Positions 61,236-64,000 of a stretch of DNA of 64,000 nucleotides are shown piece after piece (position 1 is the stretch's first letter; the number at the start of each line of letters is the position of its first letter). Source of the DNA: Chryseobacterium taeanense (GTDB taxonomy: Bacteria; Bacteroidota; Bacteroidia; Flavobacteriales; Weeksellaceae); assembly GCF_900099685.1 (NCBI RefSeq), contig NZ_FNDW01000010.1:62001-126000 (forward strand), in the 5' to 3' direction. The position numbers were made by a program, and so were the translations under genes. The notes beneath the pieces were generated by a model. The model did no database searches. It had not been told where the DNA came from and saw only the letters and a program-made list of their open reading frames with translations.

Positions 61236-62285
61236 ATGAAAACATCAGATTTTAATTTTGATCTTCCTGCAGAATTATTGGCAGAACATCCATCCGAACA
61301 CAGAGACGAAGCGAGACTAATGGTTTTGGACAGAAAAACTGAAACCATCGAGCACAAACTGTTTAAAGATGTTGTTGATTATTTTGATGAAGGAGATCTT
61401 TTTATCTTCAACAATACCAAAGTTTTCCCGGCACGTCTTTATGGAAATAAAGAAAAAACAGGCGCAAAAATCGAAGTTTTCCTATTGAGAGAACTTGATA
61501 AGGAAACCCGTGTTTGGGATGTATTGGTAGACCCTGCAAGAAAAATCAGAATTGGAAATAAATTATTCTTTACTGAAGACGAATCTTTGGTTGCTGAGGT
61601 AATCGATAACACGACATCCAGAGGAAGAACATTAAGATTCTTGTTCGATGGTTCGTATGAAGAATTCAGAGCAAAATTGAAAGAATTGGGAGAGACCCCG
61701 CTTCCTAAATATATCAAAAGAGATGTCGAACCTGAAGATGCTGAAAGATATCAGACCATCTACGCAAAAGTAGAAGGGGCTGTTGCTGCACCTACTGCAG
61801 GGCTTCACTTCTCCAGACACCTTATGAAGAGACTTGAAATTAAAGGGATTGATTTTGCAGAAGTTACTCTTCACGTAGGTTTGGGTACATTCAATCCTAT
61901 TGAAGTAGAAGATCTTTCTAAGCATAAAATGGAGTCTGAAGAAATTTTCATCGACGAGAAAAATGCTCAGATCATCAATAATGCTGTTGATTCGCACAGA
62001 AGAGTATGTGCTGTAGGAACAACAACAATGAGAACACTGGAAACTTCAGTTTCTTCAAACAAGAAAATTTCGGCTTTCCACGGATGGACCAACAAGTTCA
62101 TTTACCCGCCTCATGATTTCGGAGTTGCCAATTGTATGATTACCAATTTCCACACGCCAAAATCTACATTAATTATGATGATTGCAGCGTTTGCAGGGAG
62201 AGATTTTGTAATGCATGCTTATGAAGAAGCTGTAAAAGAGAAGTACAAATTCTACTCTTACGGTGATGCCATGTTAATTCTTTAA
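61236..62285 (+). CDS. queA: tRNA preQ1(34) S-adenosylmethionine ribosyltransferase-isomerase
   Basis: The 349-residue protein has the QueA family sequence throughout: [20 protein letters not shown] at the N-terminus, [22 protein letters not shown] and [17 protein letters not shown]. It transfers the ribosyl moiety of SAM to preQ1 in the wobble position of tRNA during queuosine synthesis. Length is normal. A good promoter lies upstream and rlmN follows 71 bp later on the same strand, so cotranscription of two RNA-modification genes is possible. Confidence 0.97.
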   Translation: MKTSDFNFDLPAELLAEHPSEHRDEARLMVLDRKTETIEHKLFKDVVDYFDEGDLFIFNNTKVFPARLYGNKEKTGAKIEVFLLRELDKETRVWDVLVDPARKIRIGNKLFFTEDESLVAEVIDNTTSRGRTLRFLFDGSYEEFRAKLKELGETPLPKYIKRDVEPEDAERYQTIYAKVEGAVAAPTAGLHFSRHLMKRLEIKGIDFAEVTLHVGLGTFNPIEVEDLSKHKMESEEIFIDEKNAQIINNAVDSHRRVCAVGTTTMRTLETSVSSNKKISAFHGWTNKFIYPPHDFGVANCMITNFHTPKSTLIMMIAAFAGRDFVMHAYEEAVKEKYKFYSYGDAMLIL

Positions 62286-62300
62286 AAGATATCAGGTATA

Positions 62301-62332
62301 AGGTAGCAGGTCGCAGTTGGCACCTGTTACCT
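62301..62332. repeat. Inverted repeat between queA and rlmN
   Basis: AGGTAGCAGGT and ACCTGTTACCT pair over 11 bp with one G-T. They lie within a run of AACCTATTACCT-like words that continues to the rlmN start. No T-run follows, so it is not an obvious terminator. Confidence 0.5.
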
Positions 62333-62356
62333 ATTATCTGCAACCTATTACCTACA

Positions 62357-63391
62357 ATGAAAGACATCAGAACTTTATCACTCGATCAGCTCAAAGACTA
62401 TTTTGCTTCTTTGGGAGAAAAGCCTTTCCGTGCGAAACAGGTGTACGACTGGCTGTGGAGTAAAAATCTCCATTCGATTGATGAAATGACGAATCTTTCG
62501 AAAACTCTTCGTGAAAGAATAGCCGAAGAGTACACAATTAATCCTGTTTCTGTAGATCAGCTCCAAAAGAGTACAGACGGAACGATTAAAAATGGTGTTA
62601 AACTGCACGACGGTCTACTGGTAGAATCAGTTTTAATTCCGACAGAAACCAGAACGACAGCTTGTGTTTCTTCGCAGGTTGGCTGTTCATTAAACTGTGA
62701 ATTCTGCGCAACCGCAAGACTCAAGAGAATGAGAAACCTTGAAGTTGCCGAGATTGTGGATCAAGTTGCCCTAATCGACAGCCAGAGTAAAATGTATTTC
62801 AACAGACCGCTTTCGAATATTGTCTTTATGGGAATGGGAGAGCCGATGATGAATTACAAAAACGTCGTGGAAGCCATCAGGAAAATCACCCAGCCGGAAG
62901 GTTTGGGAATGTCTCCGAGAAGAATTACCGTTTCTACATCAGGAATTCCAAAGATGATTAAAATGTTGGCTGATGAGGAATTGAAAGTGAAACTGGCCTT
63001 GTCACTTCACTCTGCCATCGAAGTAAAGCGAAATGAGATCATGCCTTTTTCCGATAAATTTCCTTTAACGGAAATTATGGAAGCGCTTCAATATTGGTAT
63101 CAGAAAACTGGTTCTGTCATTACTTTTGAATATTGTGTTTGGAAAGGAATAAATGATGGCGATGAAGATATCAAAGCTTTGATCAAATACTGTAAACAGG
63201 TTCCTTCTAAAGTTAATTTAATTCAATACAATCCTATTGGTGACGGTAAATATGACCAATGCAATAAACAGGCAGAAGAAAATTATATTCGTCAGCTTGA
63301 AAATGCAGGTATTGTCTGCATGGTAAGAAAAAGCCGTGGTGGAGACATCGATGCAGCTTGCGGTCAGCTTGCTAATAAAACTTCGGATTAA
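62357..63391 (+). CDS. rlmN: 23S rRNA (adenine(2503)-C(2))-methyltransferase
   Basis: The 344-residue radical-SAM protein carries CxxxCxxC (Cys110, Cys114, Cys117 in GCSLNCEFCATA) for the iron-sulfur cluster. GMGEPMMNYKNV and the C-terminal VRKSRGGDIDAACGQL, with the methyl-accepting Cys, are RlmN hallmarks. It methylates A2503 of 23S rRNA and A37 of some tRNAs. Length is normal. It follows queA on the same strand. Confidence 0.97.
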   Translation: MKDIRTLSLDQLKDYFASLGEKPFRAKQVYDWLWSKNLHSIDEMTNLSKTLRERIAEEYTINPVSVDQLQKSTDGTIKNGVKLHDGLLVESVLIPTETRTTACVSSQVGCSLNCEFCATARLKRMRNLEVAEIVDQVALIDSQSKMYFNRPLSNIVFMGMGEPMMNYKNVVEAIRKITQPEGLGMSPRRITVSTSGIPKMIKMLADEELKVKLALSLHSAIEVKRNEIMPFSDKFPLTEIMEALQYWYQKTGSVITFEYCVWKGINDGDEDIKALIKYCKQVPSKVNLIQYNPIGDGKYDQCNKQAEENYIRQLENAGIVCMVRKSRGGDIDAACGQLANKTSD

Positions 63392-63440
63392 AATTTCATT
63401 AAAAAAATCAAAAAAAATCCTTAACGTTTTCTTAAAATCC

Positions 63441-63448
63441 TAACTTTG
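63441..63448 (+). promoter_or_regulatory. Predicted -7 box of the sterol-desaturase-family gene
   Basis: TAACTTTG matches TAnnTTTG and lies 18 bp before the ATG at 63466. Confidence 0.45.
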
Positions 63449-63465
63449 CACAAAATCAGGTGACA

Positions 63466-64000
63466 ATGATGGATTATTTTATGGGTAAAGACGGTCTTGA
63501 AAACGTTTATGCCTGGTCAATTCCGGTTCACGCTACAATTATTCTTGCAGAGATGATTTACAGTCATGTCGCAGAAGCTAAACTGTACAATGGCAAAGAT
63601 GTGGCTACAAGTATCTATCTTGCTTTGCTCAACTTCGGGCTAGATCTTGTGATGAAGGCTTTTGCTATGGGTGTCATGTTTTTCTTTTATGATCTCAGGC
63701 TTTTTTCATGGGAATTTACAGGATGGTACTGGCTGGTTTGCTTCATTGTTACAGATTTTGCCTATTATGTCCTTCATTATGTAGATCATCATTCCAGAGC
63801 ATTCTGGGCGGTTCATATTACCCACCATAATTCTGAATATTTTAATCTGACGACAGGTTTCAGAAGTCCTGTTCTGCAGCCGCTTTACAGATATTTGTAT
63901 TTTTCTCCGCTAGCTTTTTTGGGATTTAACCCATGGCATATTATGGTTGTTTATGCGATCGGACAGGTCTATGGAACCTGGGTTCATACGCAGACCGTAA
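63466..64000 (+). CDS. Sterol desaturase / fatty-acid hydroxylase family protein (truncated by window edge)
   Basis: The visible 178 residues begin MMDYFMGKDGLENVYAWSIP and have several membrane segments. The first two histidine boxes are present: HYVDHHSR (HxxxHH) and HITHHNSEYFN (HxxHH), which bind the di-iron centre. A third box would be further downstream. The product is an integral membrane di-iron oxygenase that probably hydroxylates or desaturates lipid chains. The frame stays open to the window end. Confidence 0.88.
   Translation, partial: MMDYFMGKDGLENVYAWSIPVHATIILAEMIYSHVAEAKLYNGKDVATSIYLALLNFGLDLVMKAFAMGVMFFFYDLRLFSWEFTGWYWLVCFIVTDFAYYVLHYVDHHSRAFWAVHITHHNSEYFNLTTGFRSPVLQPLYRYLYFSPLAFLGFNPWHIMVVYAIGQVYGTWVHTQTV

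Overview
The window looks like a chromosomal segment from a Chryseobacterium-like member of the Bacteroidota (class Flavobacteriia). The evidence is the AT-rich sequence, start sites preceded by TAnnTTTG (-7) boxes rather than strong Shine-Dalgarno sites, a SusC/SusD pair, a surface protein with a type IX secretion (T9SS) C-terminal sorting domain, and S46 and M16 peptidases. No similarity search was possible, so family names come from motif and sequence recognition.

1-23 kb is mostly chromosomal core: the 5' part of polA, a two-domain M16 peptidase, a DPP11-type S46 dipeptidyl-peptidase, an MgtC/SapB protein, an LRR surface protein and ligA. A probable phosphodiester-scavenging locus follows (secreted GDPD, SusC, SusD, secreted calcineurin-type phosphoesterase), then a short-chain dehydrogenase and prmA.

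23-31.7 kb is an accessory region. It holds a lone MNT-fold nucleotidyltransferase, a frameshifted C-terminal fragment of a larger gene, tRNA-Arg(TCT) and tRNA-Pro(TGG), an unknown secreted protein, and tRNA-like debris. The main feature is a tightly overlapping operon hsdM-hsdS-ptuA-like-ptuB-like. It combines type I modification genes with a Septu-like ATPase and HNH nuclease and has no hsdR in the window. The hsdM reading frame runs upstream of its first ATG into HsdM-like sequence that has no usable start, so the operon may be damaged at its 5' edge.

31.7-41.4 kb starts with a cold-shock pair (Csp, DEAD-box helicase) and a GT14-like glycosyltransferase. Next come a secreted fibre-like protein with VGIG repeats and an HU-like/DUF4469 protein. 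The rest is two repeat-rich non-coding stretches of about 1.1 and 1.0 kb around a small HTH gene pair.

41.4-64 kb is a periplasmic-propeller histidine kinase overlapping a convergent NarL-type response regulator, an Lrp regulator divergent from an MFS pump, a GH3 beta-glucosidase, a GNAT protein behind a 7-bp repeat, a CPA1 antiporter and a type IA topoisomerase. After these come a Tet(X)-like monooxygenase with an AraC regulator, a thioesterase, a PF04020 membrane protein, an S9 peptidase, a DNA glycosylase, an AIM24 protein, queA, rlmN and the start of a sterol-desaturase-family gene.

The strongest candidate for an unusual system is the HsdM-HsdS-ATPase-HNH operon. Other points of interest are two independent 21-bp-period tandem arrays, the 14-copy 7-bp repeat in the GNAT leader, and a cluster of palindromes before the histidine kinase.
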